DNA of 64,000 nucleotides, from contig OX235265.1 of the NCBI GenBank assembly GCA_944472135.2, positions 55,625,112 to 55,689,111 on the forward strand, written 5' to 3'. Every line of letters begins with the position of its first letter. The first letter of the stretch is position 1. The DNA comes from Trichobilharzia regenti. Lineage: Eukaryota; Platyhelminthes; Trematoda; Strigeidida; Schistosomatidae. Made by a program: the position numbers and the translations under genes. The notes beneath the pieces were generated by a model, which was not told the origin of the DNA, made no database searches, and saw only the letters and a list, made by a program, of their open reading frames with translations. Of this stretch, positions 1 through 15,110 are shown in pieces.

Positions 1-3000
1 TTCTCACTAGAACTCAGGAAACTCCAACCTGTAGCAAGTCACTAGCGAGCATCAGATTAACTTTCTATAGTTTGGTTTGTAAGGATTAGTTATGTTTTAC
101 GAGTTGATCACGGATTGATATCAGTTAGAGAACCATTGAAAACCAGGGAGTACTGGACAGCTGCTGTTTCATCCTAGTTTTGGGAATCATCGGCAGTACG
201 CACCCACTGGGTTTCGAACCCAGGACCTTCCGGTTACAAGGCAAGCTCGTATACCATTCAGCCACTGGGACCCGATTCAATGGCTCGTGAATTCTAACTT
301 CTACCAATTCGTGATTTAGCGCGACCCCAACCATTGTCGTTGGTGGGACATCCATCCACACACGTGACATCTAATTGGACCTCACTGGTCACGACTTCTC
401 ACTAGAACTCAGGAAACTCCAACCTGTAGCAAGTCACTAGCGAGCATCAGATTAACTTTCTATAGTTTGGTTTGTAAGGATTAGTTATGTTTTACGAGTT
501 GATCACGGATTGATATCAGTTAGAGAACCATTGAAAACCAGGGAGTACTGGACAGCTGCTGTTTCATCCTAGTTTTGGGAATCATCGGCAGTACGCACCC
601 ACTGGGTTTCGAACCCAGGACCTTCCGGTTACAAGGCAAGCTCGTATACCATTCAGCCACTGGGACCCGATTCAATGGCTCGTGAATTCTAACTTCTACC
701 AATTCGTGATTTAGCGCGACCCCAACCATTGTCGTTGGTGGGACATCCATCCACACACGTGACATCTAATTGGACCTCACTGGTCACGACTTCTCACTAG
801 AACTCAGGAAACTCCAACCTGTAGCAAGTCACTAGCGAGCATCAGATTAACTTTCTATAGTTTGGTTTGTAAGGATTAGTTATGTTTTACGAGTTGATCA
901 CGGATTGATATCAGTTAGAGAACCATTGAAAACCAGGGAGTACTGGACAGCTGCTGTTTCATCCTAGTTTTGGGAATCATCGGCAGTACGCACCCACTGG
1001 GTTTCGAACCCAGGACCTTCCGGTTACAAGGCAAGCTCGTATACCATTCAGCCACTGGGACCCGATTCAATGGCTCGTGAATTCTAACTTCTACCAATTC
1101 GTGATTTAGCGCGACCCCAACCATTGTCGTTGGTGGGACATCCATCCACACACGTGACATCTAATTGGACCTCACTGGTCACGACTTCTCACTAGAACTC
1201 AGGAAACTCCAACCTGTAGCAAGTCACTAGCGAGCATCAGATTAACTTTCTATAGTTTGGTTTGTAAGGATTAGTTATGTTTTACGAGTTGATCACGGAT
1301 TGATATCAGTTAGAGAACCATTGAAAACCAGGGAGTACTGGACAGCTGCTGTTTCATCCTAGTTTTGGGAATCATCGGCAGTACGCACCCACTGGGTTTC
1401 GAACCCAGGACCTTCCGGTTACAAGGCAAGCTCGTATACCATTCAGCCACTGGGACCCGATTCAATGGCTCGTGAATTCTAACTTCTACCAATTCGTGAT
1501 TTAGCGCGACCCCAACCATTGTCGTTGGTGGGACATCCATCCACACACGTGACATCTAATTGGACCTCACTGGTCACGACTTCTCACTAGAACTCAGGAA
1601 ACTCCAACCTGTAGCAAGTCACTAGCGAGCATCAGATTAACTTTCTATAGTTTGGTTTGTAAGGATTAGTTATGTTTTACGAGTTGATCACGGATTGATA
1701 TCAGTTAGAGAACCATTGAAAACCAGGGAGTACTGGACAGCTGCTGTTTCATCCTAGTTTTGGGAATCATCGGCAGTACGCACCCACTGGGTTTCGAACC
1801 CAGGACCTTCCGGTTACAAGGCAAGCTCGTATACCATTCAGCCACTGGGACCCGATTCAATGGCTCGTGAATTCTAACTTCTACCAATTCGTGATTTAGC
1901 GCGACCCCAACCATTGTCGTTGGTGGGACATCCATCCACACACGTGACATCTAATTGGACCTCACTGGTCACGACTTCTCACTAGAACTCAGGAAACTCC
2001 AACCTGTAGCAAGTCACTAGCGAGCATCAGATTAACTTTCTATAGTTTGGTTTGTAAGGATTAGTTATGTTTTACGAGTTGATCACGGATTGATATCAGT
2101 TAGAGAACCATTGAAAACCAGGGAGTACTGGACAGCTGCTGTTTCATCCTAGTTTTGGGAATCATCGGCAGTACGCACCCACTGGGTTTCGAACCCAGGA
2201 CCTTCCGGTTACAAGGCAAGCTCGTATACCATTCAGCCACTGGGACCCGATTCAATGGCTCGTGAATTCTAACTTCTACCAATTCGTGATTTAGCGCGAC
2301 CCCAACCATTGTCGTTGGTGGGACATCCATCCACACACGTGACATCTAATTGGACCTCACTGGTCACGACTTCTCACTAGAACTCAGGAAACTCCAACCT
2401 GTAGCAAGTCACTAGCGAGCATCAGATTAACTTTCTATAGTTTGGTTTGTAAGGATTAGTTATGTTTTACGAGTTGATCACGGATTGATATCAGTTAGAG
2501 AACCATTGAAAACCAGGGAGTACTGGACAGCTGCTGTTTCATCCTAGTTTTGGGAATCATCGGCAGTACGCACCCACTGGGTTTCGAACCCAGGACCTTC
2601 CGGTTACAAGGCAAGCTCGTATACCATTCAGCCACTGGGACCCGATTCAATGGCTCGTGAATTCTAACTTCTACCAATTCGTGATTTAGCGCGACCCCAA
2701 CCATTGTCGTTGGTGGGACATCCATCCACACACGTGACATCTAATTGGACCTCACTGGTCACGACTTCTCACTAGAACTCAGGAAACTCCAACCTGTAGC
2801 AAGTCACTAGCGAGCATCAGATTAACTTTCTATAGTTTGGTTTGTAAGGATTAGTTATGTTTTACGAGTTGATCACGGATTGATATCAGTTAGAGAACCA
2901 TTGAAAACCAGGGAGTACTGGACAGCTGCTGTTTCATCCTAGTTTTGGGAATCATCGGCAGTACGCACCCACTGGGTTTCGAACCCAGGACCTTCCGGTT

Positions 3001-6000
3001 ACAAGGCAAGCTCGTATACCATTCAGCCACTGGGACCCGATTCAATGGCTCGTGAATTCTAACTTCTACCAATTCGTGATTTAGCGCGACCCCAACCATT
3101 GTCGTTGGTGGGACATCCATCCACACACGTGACATCTAATTGGACCTCACTGGTCACGACTTCTCACTAGAACTCAGGAAACTCCAACCTGTAGCAAGTC
3201 ACTAGCGAGCATCAGATTAACTTTCTATAGTTTGGTTTGTAAGGATTAGTTATGTTTTACGAGTTGATCACGGATTGATATCAGTTAGAGAACCATTGAA
3301 AACCAGGGAGTACTGGACAGCTGCTGTTTCATCCTAGTTTTGGGAATCATCGGCAGTACGCACCCACTGGGTTTCGAACCCAGGACCTTCCGGTTACAAG
3401 GCAAGCTCGTATACCATTCAGCCACTGGGACCCGATTCAATGGCTCGTGAATTCTAACTTCTACCAATTCGTGATTTAGCGCGACCCCAACCATTGTCGT
3501 TGGTGGGACATCCATCCACACACGTGACATCTAATTGGACCTCACTGGTCACGACTTCTCACTAGAACTCAGGAAACTCCAACCTGTAGCAAGTCACTAG
3601 CGAGCATCAGATTAACTTTCTATAGTTTGGTTTGTAAGGATTAGTTATGTTTTACGAGTTGATCACGGATTGATATCAGTTAGAGAACCATTGAAAACCA
3701 GGGAGTACTGGACAGCTGCTGTTTCATCCTAGTTTTGGGAATCATCGGCAGTACGCACCCACTGGGTTTCGAACCCAGGACCTTCCGGTTACAAGGCAAG
3801 CTCGTATACCATTCAGCCACTGGGACCCGATTCAATGGCTCGTGAATTCTAACTTCTACCAATTCGTGATTTAGCGCGACCCCAACCATTGTCGTTGGTG
3901 GGACATCCATCCACACACGTGACATCTAATTGGACCTCACTGGTCACGACTTCTCACTAGAACTCAGGAAACTCCAACCTGTAGCAAGTCACTAGCGAGC
4001 ATCAGATTAACTTTCTATAGTTTGGTTTGTAAGGATTAGTTATGTTTTACGAGTTGATCACGGATTGATATCAGTTAGAGAACCATTGAAAACCAGGGAG
4101 TACTGGACAGCTGCTGTTTCATCCTAGTTTTGGGAATCATCGGCAGTACGCACCCACTGGGTTTCGAACCCAGGACCTTCCGGTTACAAGGCAAGCTCGT
4201 ATACCATTCAGCCACTGGGACCCGATTCAATGGCTCGTGAATTCTAACTTCTACCAATTCGTGATTTAGCGCGACCCCAACCATTGTCGTTGGTGGGACA
4301 TCCATCCACACACGTGACATCTAATTGCACCTCACTGGTCACGACTTCTCACTAGAACTCAGGAAACTCCAACCTGTAGCAAGTCACTAGCGAGCATCAG
4401 ATTAACTTTCTATAGTTTGGTTTGTAAGGATTAGTTATGTTTTACGAGTTGATCACGGATTGATATCAGTTAGAGAACCATTGAAAACCAGGGAGTACTG
4501 GACAGCTGCTGTTTCATCCTAGTTTTGGGAATCATCGGCAGTACGCACCCACTGGGTTTCGAACCCAGGACCTTCCGGTTACAAGGCAAGCTCGTATACC
4601 ATTCAGCCACTGGGACCCGATTCAATGGCTCGTGAATTCTAACTTCTACCAATTCGTGATTTAGCGCGACCCCAACCATTGTCGTTGGTGGGACATCCAT
4701 CCACACACGTGACATCTAATTGGACCTCACTGGTCACGACTTCTCACTAGAACTCAGGAAACTCCAACCTGTAGCAAGTCACTAGCGAGCATCAGATTAA
4801 CTTTCTATAGTTTGGTTTGTAAGGATTAGTTATGTTTTACGAGTTGATCACGGATTGATATCAGTTAGAGAACCATTGAAAACCAGGGAGTACTGGACAG
4901 CTGCTGTTTCATCCTAGTTTTGGGAATCATCGGCAGTACGCACCCACTGGGTTTCGAACCCAGGACCTTCCGGTTACAAGGCAAGCTCGTATACCATTCA
5001 GCCACTGGGACCCGATTCAATGGCTCGTGAATTCTAACTTCTACCAATTCGTGATTTAGCGCGACCCCAACCATTGTCGTTGGTGGGACATCCATCCACA
5101 CACGTGACATCTAATTGGACCTCACTGGTCACGACTTCTCACTAGAACTCAGGAAACTCCAACCTGTAGCAAGTCACTAGCGAGCATCAGATTAACTTTC
5201 TATAGTTTGGTTTGTAAGGATTAGTTATGTTTTACGAGTTGATCACGGATTGATATCAGTTAGAGAACCATTGAAAACCAGGGAGTACTGGACAGCTGCT
5301 GTTTCATCCTAGTTTTGGGAATCATCGGCAGTACGCACCCACTGGGTTTCGAACCCAGGACCTTCCGGTTACAAGGCAAGCTCGTATACCATTCAGCCAC
5401 TGGGACCCGATTCAATGGCTCGTGAATTCTAACTTCTACCAATTCGTGATTTAGCGCGACCCCAACCATTGTCGTTGGTGGGACATCCATCCACACACGT
5501 GACATCTAATTGGACCTCACTGGTCACGACTTCTCACTAGAACTCAGGAAACTCCAACCTGTAGCAAGTCACTAGCGAGCATCAGATTAACTTTCTATAG
5601 TTTGGTTTGTAAGGATTAGTTATGTTTTACGAGTTGATCACGGATTGATATCAGTTAGAGAACCATTGAAAACCAGGGAGTACTGGACAGCTGCTGTTTC
5701 ATCCTAGTTTTGGGAATCATCGGCAGTACGCACCCACTGGGTTTCGAACCCAGGACCTTCCGGTTACAAGGCAAGCTCGTATACCATTCAGCCACTGGGA
5801 CCCGATTCAATGGCTCGTGAATTCTAACTTCTACCAATTCGTGATTTAGCGCGACCCCAACCATTGTCGTTGGTGGGACATCCATCCACACACGTGACAT
5901 CTAATTGGACCTCACTGGTCACGACTTCTCACTAGAACTCAGGAAACTCCAACCTGTAGCAAGTCACTAGCGAGCATCAGATTAACTTTCTATAGTTTGG

Positions 6001-9000
6001 TTTGTAAGGATTAGTTATGTTTTACGAGTTGATCACGGATTGATATCAGTTAGAGAACCATTGAAAACCAGGGAGTACTGGACAGCTGCTGTTTCATCCT
6101 AGTTTTGGGAATCATCGGCAGTACGCACCCACTGGGTTTCGAACCCAGGACCTTCCGGTTACAAGGCAAGCTCGTATACCATTCAGCCACTGGGACCCGA
6201 TTCAATGGCTCGTGAATTCTAACTTCTACCAATTCGTGATTTAGCGCGACCCCAACCATTGTCGTTGGTGGGACATCCATCCACACACGTGACATCTAAT
6301 TGGACCTCACTGGTCACGACTTCTCACTAGAACTCAGGAAACTCCAACCTGTAGCAAGTCACTAGCGAGCATCAGATTAACTTTCTATAGTTTGGTTTGT
6401 AAGGATTAGTTATGTTTTACGAGTTGATCACGGATTGATATCAGTTAGAGAACCATTGAAAACCAGGGAGTACTGGACAGCTGCTGTTTCATCCTAGTTT
6501 TGGGAATCATCGGCAGTACGCACCCACTGGGTTTCGAACCCAGGACCTTCCGGTTACAAGGCAAGCTCGTATACCATTCAGCCACTGGGACCCGATTCAA
6601 TGGCTCGTGAATTCTAACTTCTACCAATTCGTGATTTAGCGCGACCCCAACCATTGTCGTTGGTGGGACATCCATCCACACACGTGACATCTAATTGGAC
6701 CTCACTGGTCACGACTTCTCACTAGAACTCAGGAAACTCCAACCTGTAGCAAGTCACTAGCGAGCATCAGATTAACTTTCTATAGTTTGGTTTGTAAGGA
6801 TTAGTTATGTTTTACGAGTTGATCACGGATTGATATCAGTTAGAGAACCATTGAAAACCAGGGAGTACTGGACAGCTGCTGTTTCATCCTAGTTTTGGGA
6901 ATCATCGGCAGTACGCACCCACTGGGTTTCGAACCCAGGACCTTCCGGTTACAAGGCAAGCTCGTATACCATTCAGCCACTGGGACCCGATTCAATGGCT
7001 CGTGAATTCTAACTTCTACCAATTCGTGATTTAGCGCGACCCCAACCATTGTCGTTGGTGGGACATCCATCCACACACGTGACATCTAATTGGACCTCAC
7101 TGGTCACGACTTCTCACTAGAACTCAGGAAACTCCAACCTGTAGCAAGTCACTAGCGAGCATCAGATTAACTTTCTATAGTTTGGTTTGTAAGGATTAGT
7201 TATGTTTTACGAGTTGATCACGGATTGATATCAGTTAGAGAACCATTGAAAACCAGGGAGTACTGGACAGCTGCTGTTTCATCCTAGTTTTGGGAATCAT
7301 CGGCAGTACGCACCCACTGGGTTTCGAACCCAGGACCTTCCGGTTACAAGGCAAGCTCGTATACCATTCAGCCACTGGGACCCGATTCAATGGCTCGTGA
7401 ATTCTAACTTCTACCAATTCGTGATTTAGCGCGACCCCAACCATTGTCGTTGGTGGGACATCCATCCACACACGTGACATCTAATTGGACCTCACTGGTC
7501 ACGACTTCTCACTAGAACTCAGGAAACTCCAACCTGTAGCAAGTCACTAGCGAGCATCAGATTAACTTTCTATAGTTTGGTTTGTAAGGATTAGTTATGT
7601 TTTACGAGTTGATCACGGATTGATATCAGTTAGAGAACCATTGAAAACCAGGGAGTACTGGACAGCTGCTGTTTCATCCTAGTTTGGGGAATCATCGGCA
7701 GTACGCACCCACTGGGTTTCGAACCCAGGACCTTCCGGTTACAAGGCAAGCTCGTATACCATTCAGCCACTGGGACCCGATTCAATGGCTCGTGAATTCT
7801 AACTTCTACCAATTCGTGATTTAGCGCGACCCCAACCATTGTCGTTGGTGGGACATCCATCCACACACGTGACATCTAATTGGACCTCACTGGTCACGAC
7901 TTCTCACTAGAACTCAGGAAACTCCAACCTGTAGCAAGTCACTAGCGAGCATCAGATTAACTTTCTATAGTTTGGTTTGTAAGGATTAGTTATGTTTTAC
8001 GAGTTGATCACGGATTGATATCAGTTAGAGAACCATTGAAAACCAGGGAGTACTGGACAGCTGCTGTTTCATCCTAGTTTTGGGAATCATCGGCAGTACG
8101 CACCCACTGGGTTTCGAACCCAGGACCTTCCGGTTACAAGGCAAGCTCGTATACCATTCAGCCACTGGGACCCGATTCAATGGCTCGTGAATTCTAACTT
8201 CTACCAATTCGTGATTTAGCGCGACCCCAACCATTGTCGTTGGTGGGACATCCATCCACACACGTGACATCTAATTGGACCTCACTGGTCACGACTTCTC
8301 ACTAGAACTCAGGAAACTCCAACCTGTAGCAAGTCACTAGCGAGCATCAGATTAACTTTCTATAGTTTGGTTTGTAAGGATTAGTTATGTTTTACGAGTT
8401 GATCACGGATTGATATCAGTTAGAGAACCATTGAAAACCAGGGAGTACTGGACAGCTGCTGTTTCATCCTAGTTTTGGGAATCATCGGCAGTACGCACCC
8501 ACTGGGTTTCGAACCCAGGACCTTCCGGTTACAAGGCAAGCTCGTATACCATTCAGCCACTGGGACCCGATTCAATGGCTCGTGAATTCTAACTTCTACC
8601 AATTCGTGATTTAGCGCGACCCCAACCATTGTCGTTGGTGGGACATCCATCCACACACGTGACATCTAATTGGACCTCACTGGTCACGACTTCTCACTAG
8701 AACTCAGGAAACTCCAACCTGTAGCAAGTCACTAGCGAGCATCAGATTAACTTTCTATAGTTTGGTTTGTAAGGATTAGTTATGTTTTACGAGTTGATCA
8801 CGGATTGATATCAGTTAGAGAACCATTGAAAACCAGGGAGTACTGGACAGCTGCTGTTTCATCCTAGTTTTGGGAATCATCGGCAGTACGCACCCACTGG
8901 GTTTCGAACCCAGGACCTTCCGGTTACAAGGCAAGCTCGTATACCATTCAGCCACTGGGACCCGATTCAATGGCTCGTGAATTCTAACTTCTACCAATTC

Positions 9001-12000
9001 GTGATTTAGCGCGACCCCAACCATTGTCGTTGGTGGGACATCCATCCACACACGTGACATCTAATTGGACCTCACTGGTCACGACTTCTCACTAGAACTC
9101 AGGAAACTCCAACCTGTAGCAAGTCACTAGCGAGCATCAGATTAACTTTCTATAGTTTGGTTTGTAAGGATTAGTTATGTTTTACGAGTTGATCACGGAT
9201 TGATATCAGTTAGAGAACCATTGAAAACCAGGGAGTACTGGACAGCTGCTGTTTCATCCTAGTTTTGGGAATCATCGGCAGTACGCACCCACTGGGTTTC
9301 GAACCCAGGACCTTCCGGTTACAAGGCAAGCTCGTATACCATTCAGCCACTGGGACCCGATTCAATGGCTCGTGAATTCTAACTTCTACCAATTCGTGAT
9401 TTAGCGCGACCCCAACCATTGTCGTTGGTGGGACATCCATCCACACACGTGACATCTAATTGGACCTCACTGGTCACGACTTCTCACTAGAACTCAGGAA
9501 ACTCCAACCTGTAGCAAGTCACTAGCGAGCATCAGATTAACTTTCTATAGTTTGGTTTGTAAGGATTAGTTATGTTTTACGAGTTGATCACGGATTGATA
9601 TCAGTTAGAGAACCATTGAAAACCAGGGAGTACTGGACAGCTGCTGTTTCATCCTAGTTTTGGGAATCATCGGCAGTACGCACCCACTGGGTTTCGAACC
9701 CAGGACCTTCCGGTTACAAGGCAAGCTCGTATACCATTCAGCCACTGGGACCCGATTCAATGGCTCGTGAATTCTAACTTCTACCAATTCGTGATTTAGC
9801 GCGACCCCAACCATTGTCGTTGGTGGGACATCCATCCACACACGTGACATCTAATTGGACCTCACTGGTCACGACTTCTCACTAGAACTCAGGAAACTCC
9901 AACCTGTAGCAAGTCACTAGCGAGCATCAGATTAACTTTCTATAGTTTGGTTTGTAAGGATTAGTTATGTTTTACGAGTTGATCACGGATTGATATCAGT
10001 TAGAGAACCATTGAAAACCAGGGAGTACTGGACAGCTGCTGTTTCATCCTAGTTTTGGGAATCATCGGCAGTACGCACCCACTGGGTTTCGAACCCAGGA
10101 CCTTCCGGTTACAAGGCAAGCTCGTATACCATTCAGCCACTGGGACCCGATTCAATGGCTCGTGAATTCTAACTTCTACCAATTCGTGATTTAGCGCGAC
10201 CCCAACCATTGTCGTTGGTGGGACATCCATCCACACACGTGACATCTAATTGGACCTCACTGGTCACGACTTCTCACTAGAACTCAGGAAACTCCAACCT
10301 GTAGCAAGTCACTAGCGAGCATCAGATTAACTTTCTATAGTTTGGTTTGTAAGGATTAGTTATGTTTTACGAGTTGATCACGGATTGATATCAGTTAGAG
10401 AACCATTGAAAACCAGGGAGTACTGGACAGCTGCTGTTTCATCCTAGTTTTGGGAATCATCGGCAGTACGCACCCACTGGGTTTCGAACCCAGGACCTTC
10501 CGGTTACAAGGCAAGCTCGTATACCATTCAGCCACTGGGACCCGATTCAATGGCTCGTGAATTCTAACTTCTACCAATTCGTGATTTAGCGCGACCCCAA
10601 CCATTGTCGTTGGTGGGACATCCATCCACACACGTGACATCTAATTGGACCTCACTGGTCACGACTTCTCACTAGAACTCAGGAAACTCCAACCTGTAGC
10701 AAGTCACTAGCGAGCATCAGATTAACTTTCTATAGTTTGGTTTGTAAGGATTAGTTATGTTTTACGAGTTGATCACGGATTGATATCAGTTAGAGAACCA
10801 TTGAAAACCAGGGAGTACTGGACAGCTGCTGTTTCATCCTAGTTTTGGGAATCATCGGCAGTACGCACCCACTGGGTTTCGAACCCAGGACCTTCCGGTT
10901 ACAAGGCAAGCTCGTATACCATTCAGCCACTGGGACCCGATTCAATGGCTCGTGAATTCTAACTTCTACCAATTCGTGATTTAGCGCGACCCCAACCATT
11001 GTCGTTGGTGGGACATCCATCCACACACGTGACATCTAATTGGACCTCACTGGTCACGACTTCTCACTAGAACTCAGGAAACTCCAACCTGTAGCAAGTC
11101 ACTAGCGAGCATCAGATTAACTTTCTATAGTTTGGTTTGTAAGGATTAGTTATGTTTTACGAGTTGATCACGGATTGATATCAGTTAGAGAACCATTGAA
11201 AACCAGGGAGTACTGGACAGCTGCTGTTTCATCCTAGTTTTGGGAATCATCGGCAGTACGCACCCACTGGGTTTCGAACCCAGGACCTTCCGGTTACAAG
11301 GCAAGCTCGTATACCATTCAGCCACTGGGACACGATTCAATGGCTCGTGAATTCTAACTTCTACCAATTCGTGATTTAGCGCGACCCCAACCATTGTCGT
11401 TGGTGGGACATCCATCCACACACGTGACATCTAATTGGACCTCACTGGTCACGACTTCTCACTAGAACTCAGGAAACTCCAACCTGTAGCAAGTCACTAG
11501 CGAGCATCAGATTAACTTTCTATAGTTTGGTTTGTAAGGATTAGTTATGTTTTACGAGTTGATCACGGATTGATATCAGTTAGAGAACCATTGAAAACCA
11601 GGGAGTACTGGACAGCTGCTGTTTCATCCTAGTTTTGGGAATCATCGGCAGTACGCACCCACTGGGTTTCGAACCCAGGACCTTCCGGTTACAAGGCAAG
11701 CTCGTATACCATTCAGCCACTGGGACCCGATTCAATGGCTCGTGAATTCTAACTTCTACCAATTCGTGATTTAGCGCGACCCCAACCATTGTCGTTGGTG
11801 GGACATCCATCCACACACGTGACATCTAATTGGACCTCACTGGTCACGACTTCTCACTAGAACTCAGGAAACTCCAACCTGTAGCAAGTCACTAGCGAGC
11901 ATCAGATTAACTTTCTATAGTTTGGTTTGTAAGGATTAGTTATGTTTTACGAGTTGATCACGGATTGATATCAGTTAGAGAACCATTGAAAACCAGGGAG

Positions 12001-15000
12001 TACTGGACAGCTGCTGTTTCATCCTAGTTTTGGGAATCATCGGCAGTACGCACCCACTGGGTTTCGAACCCAGGACCTTCCGGTTACAAGGCAAGCTCGT
12101 ATACCATTCAGCCACTGGGACCCGATTCAATGGCTCGTGAATTCTAACTTCTACCAATTCGTGATTTAGCGCGACCCCAACCATTGTCGTTGGTGGGACA
12201 TCCATCCACACACGTGACATCTAATTGGACCTCACTGGTCACGACTTCTCACTAGAACTCAGGAAACTCCAACCTGTAGCAAGTCACTAGCGAGCATCAG
12301 ATTAACTTTCTATAGTTTGGTTTGTAAGGATTAGTTATGTTTTACGAGTTGATCACGGATTGATATCAGTTAGAGAACCATTGAAAACCAGGGAGTACTG
12401 GACAGCTGCTGTTTCATCCTAGTTTTGGGAATCATCGGCAGTACGCACCCACTGGGTTTCGAACCCAGGACCTTCCGGTTACAAGGCAAGCTCGTATACC
12501 ATTCAGCCACTGGGACCCGATTCAATGGCTCGTGAATTCTAACTTCTACCAATTCGTGATTTAGCGCGACCCCAACCATTGTCGTTGGTGGGACATCCAT
12601 CCACACACGTGACATCTAATTGGACCTCACTGGTCACGACTTCTCACTAGAACTCAGGAAACTCCAACCTGTAGCAAGTCACTAGCGAGCATCAGATTAA
12701 CTTTCTATAGTTTGGTTTGTAAGGATTAGTTATGTTTTACGAGTTGATCACGGATTGATATCAGTTAGAGAACCATTGAAAACCAGGGAGTACTGGACAG
12801 CTGCTGTTTCATCCTAGTTTTAGGAATCATCGGCAGTACGCACCCACTGGGTTTCGAACCCAGGACCTTCCGGTTACAAGGCAAGCTCGTATACCATTCA
12901 GCCACTGGGACACGATTCAATGGCTCGTGAATTCTAACTTCTACCAATTCGTGATTTAGCGCGACCCCAACCATTGTCGTTGGTGGGACATCCATCCACA
13001 CACGTGACATCTAATTGGACCTCACTGGTCACGACTTCTCACTAGAACTCAGGAAACTCCAACCTGTAGCAAGTCACTAGCGAGCATCAGATTAACTTTC
13101 TATAGTTTGGTTTGTAAGGATTAGTTATGTTTTACGAGTTGATCACGGATTGATATCAGTTAGAGAACCATTGAAAACCAGGGAGTACTGGACAGCTGCT
13201 GTTTCATCCTAGTTTTGGGAATCATCGGCAGTACGCACCCACTGGGTTTCGAACCCAGGACCTTCCGGTTACAAGGCAAGCTCGTATACCATTCAGCCAC
13301 TGGGACCCGATTCAATGGCTCGTGAATTCTAACTTCTACCAATTCGTGATTTAGCGCGACCCCAACCATTGTCGTTGGTGGGACATCCATCCACACACGT
13401 GACATCTAATTGGACCTCACTGGTCACGACTTCTCACTAGAACTCAGGAAACTCCAACCTGTAGCAAGTCACTAGCGAGCATCAGATTAACTTTCTATAG
13501 TTTGGTTTGTAAGGATTAGTTATGTTTTACGAGTTGATCACGGATTGATATCAGTTAGAGAACCATTGAAAACCAGGGAGTACTGGACAGCTGCTGTTTC
13601 ATCCTAGTTTTGGGAATCATCGGCAGTACGCACCCACTGGGTTTCGAACCCAGGACCTTCCGGTTACAAGGCAAGCTCGTATACCATTCAGCCACTGGGA
13701 CCCGATTCAATGGCTCGTGAATTCTAACTTCTACCAATTCGTGATTTAGCGCGACCCCAACCATTGTCGTTGGTGGGACATCCATCCACACACGTGACAT
13801 CTAACTGGACCTCACTGGTCACGACTTCTCACTAGAACTCAGGAAACTCCAACCTGTAGCAAGTCACTAGCGAGCATCAGATTAACTTTCTATAGTTTGG
13901 TTTGTAAGGATTAGTTATGTTTTACGAGTTGATCACGGATTGATATCAGTTAGAGAACCATTGAAAACCAGGGAGTACTGGACAGCTGCTGTTTCATCCT
14001 AGTTTTAGGAATCATCGGCAGTACGCACCCACTGGGTTTCGAACCCAGGACCTTCCGGTTACAAGGCAAGCTCGTATACCATTCAGCCTCTGGGACACGA
14101 TTCAATGGCTCGTGAATTCTAACTTCTACCAATTCGTGATTTAGCGCGACCCCAACCATTGTCGTTGGTGGGACATCCATCCACACACGTGACATCTAAT
14201 TGGACCTCACTGGTCACGACTTCTCACTAGAACTCAGGAAACTCCAACCTGTAGCAAGTCACTAGCGAGCATCAGATTAACTTTCTATAGTTTGGTTTGT
14301 AAGGATTAGTTATGTTTTACGAGTTGATCACGGATTGATATCAGTTAGAGAACCATTGAAAACCAGGGAGTACTGGACAGCTGCTGTTTCATCCTAGTTT
14401 TGGGAATCATCGGCAGTACGCACCCACTGGGTTTCGAACCCAGGACCTTCCGGTTACAAGGCAAGCTCGTATACCATTCAGCCACTGGGACCCGATTCAA
14501 TGGCTCGTGAATTCTAACTTCTACCAATTCGTGATTTAGCGCGACCCCAACCATTGTCGTTGGTGGGACATCCATCCACACACGTGACATCTAATTGGAC
14601 CTCACTGGTCACGACTTCTCACTAGAACTCAGGAAACTCCAACCTGTAGCAAGTCACTAGCGAGCATCAGATTAACTTTCTATAGTTTGGTTTGTAAGGA
14701 TTAGTTATGTTTTACGAGTTGATCACGGATTGATATCAGTTAGAGAACCATTGAAAACCAGGGAGTACTGGACAGCTGCTGTTTCATCCTAGTTTTGGGA
14801 ATCATCGGCAGTACGCACCCACTGGGTTTCGAACCCAGGACCTTCCGGTTACAAGGCAAGCTCGTATACCATTCAGCCACTGGGACCCGATTCAATGGCT
14901 CGTGAATTCTAACTTCTACCAATTCGTGATTTAGCGCGACCCCAACCATTGTCGTTGGTGGGACATCCATCCACACACGTGACATCTAACTGGACCTCAC

Positions 15001-15110
15001 TGGTCACGACTTCTCACTAGAACTCAGGAAACTCCAACCTGTAGCAAGTCACTAGCGAGCATCAGATTAACTTTCTATAGTTTGGTTTGTAAGGATTAAT
15101 TAGGTTTTAC
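1..15110 (-). repeat. 395-bp tandem satellite array (38 full units plus a partial 39th)
   Basis: A 395-bp unit recurs with exact period: units start at 1, 396, 791 and so on to 15,011, and I found no indel in 38 consecutive full copies. Nearly all copies are identical. The substitutions I saw are at 4328, 7685, 11332, 12822, 12912, 13805, 14007, 14089, 14097 and 14990, so variants crowd toward the right edge. Each unit carries on the minus strand a tRNA-like segment (200-273 in unit 1) and a hammerhead-like fold (150-199 in unit 1). The unit is homologous along most of its length to the dispersed repeats at 34,331-35,108, so it is a tandem amplification of a tRNA-derived SINE/retrozyme-like sequence of the schistosome SM-alpha type. 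The array is open on the left, so its true length is unknown. An 81-codon ORF in every unit is a by-product of the repeat. Confidence 0.97.

Noticed and set aside
125..14985. 81-codon ORF present in every satellite unit (minus strand) and once on the plus strand
   Set aside because: It overlaps the tRNA-like promoter and ribozyme fold, exists only because the DNA repeat is identical, and has no recognisable domain. Its conservation reflects DNA homogenisation, not protein selection.
1..15110. CRISPR array
   Set aside because: The period is far too long, there are no variable spacers, and the context is a eukaryotic genome.
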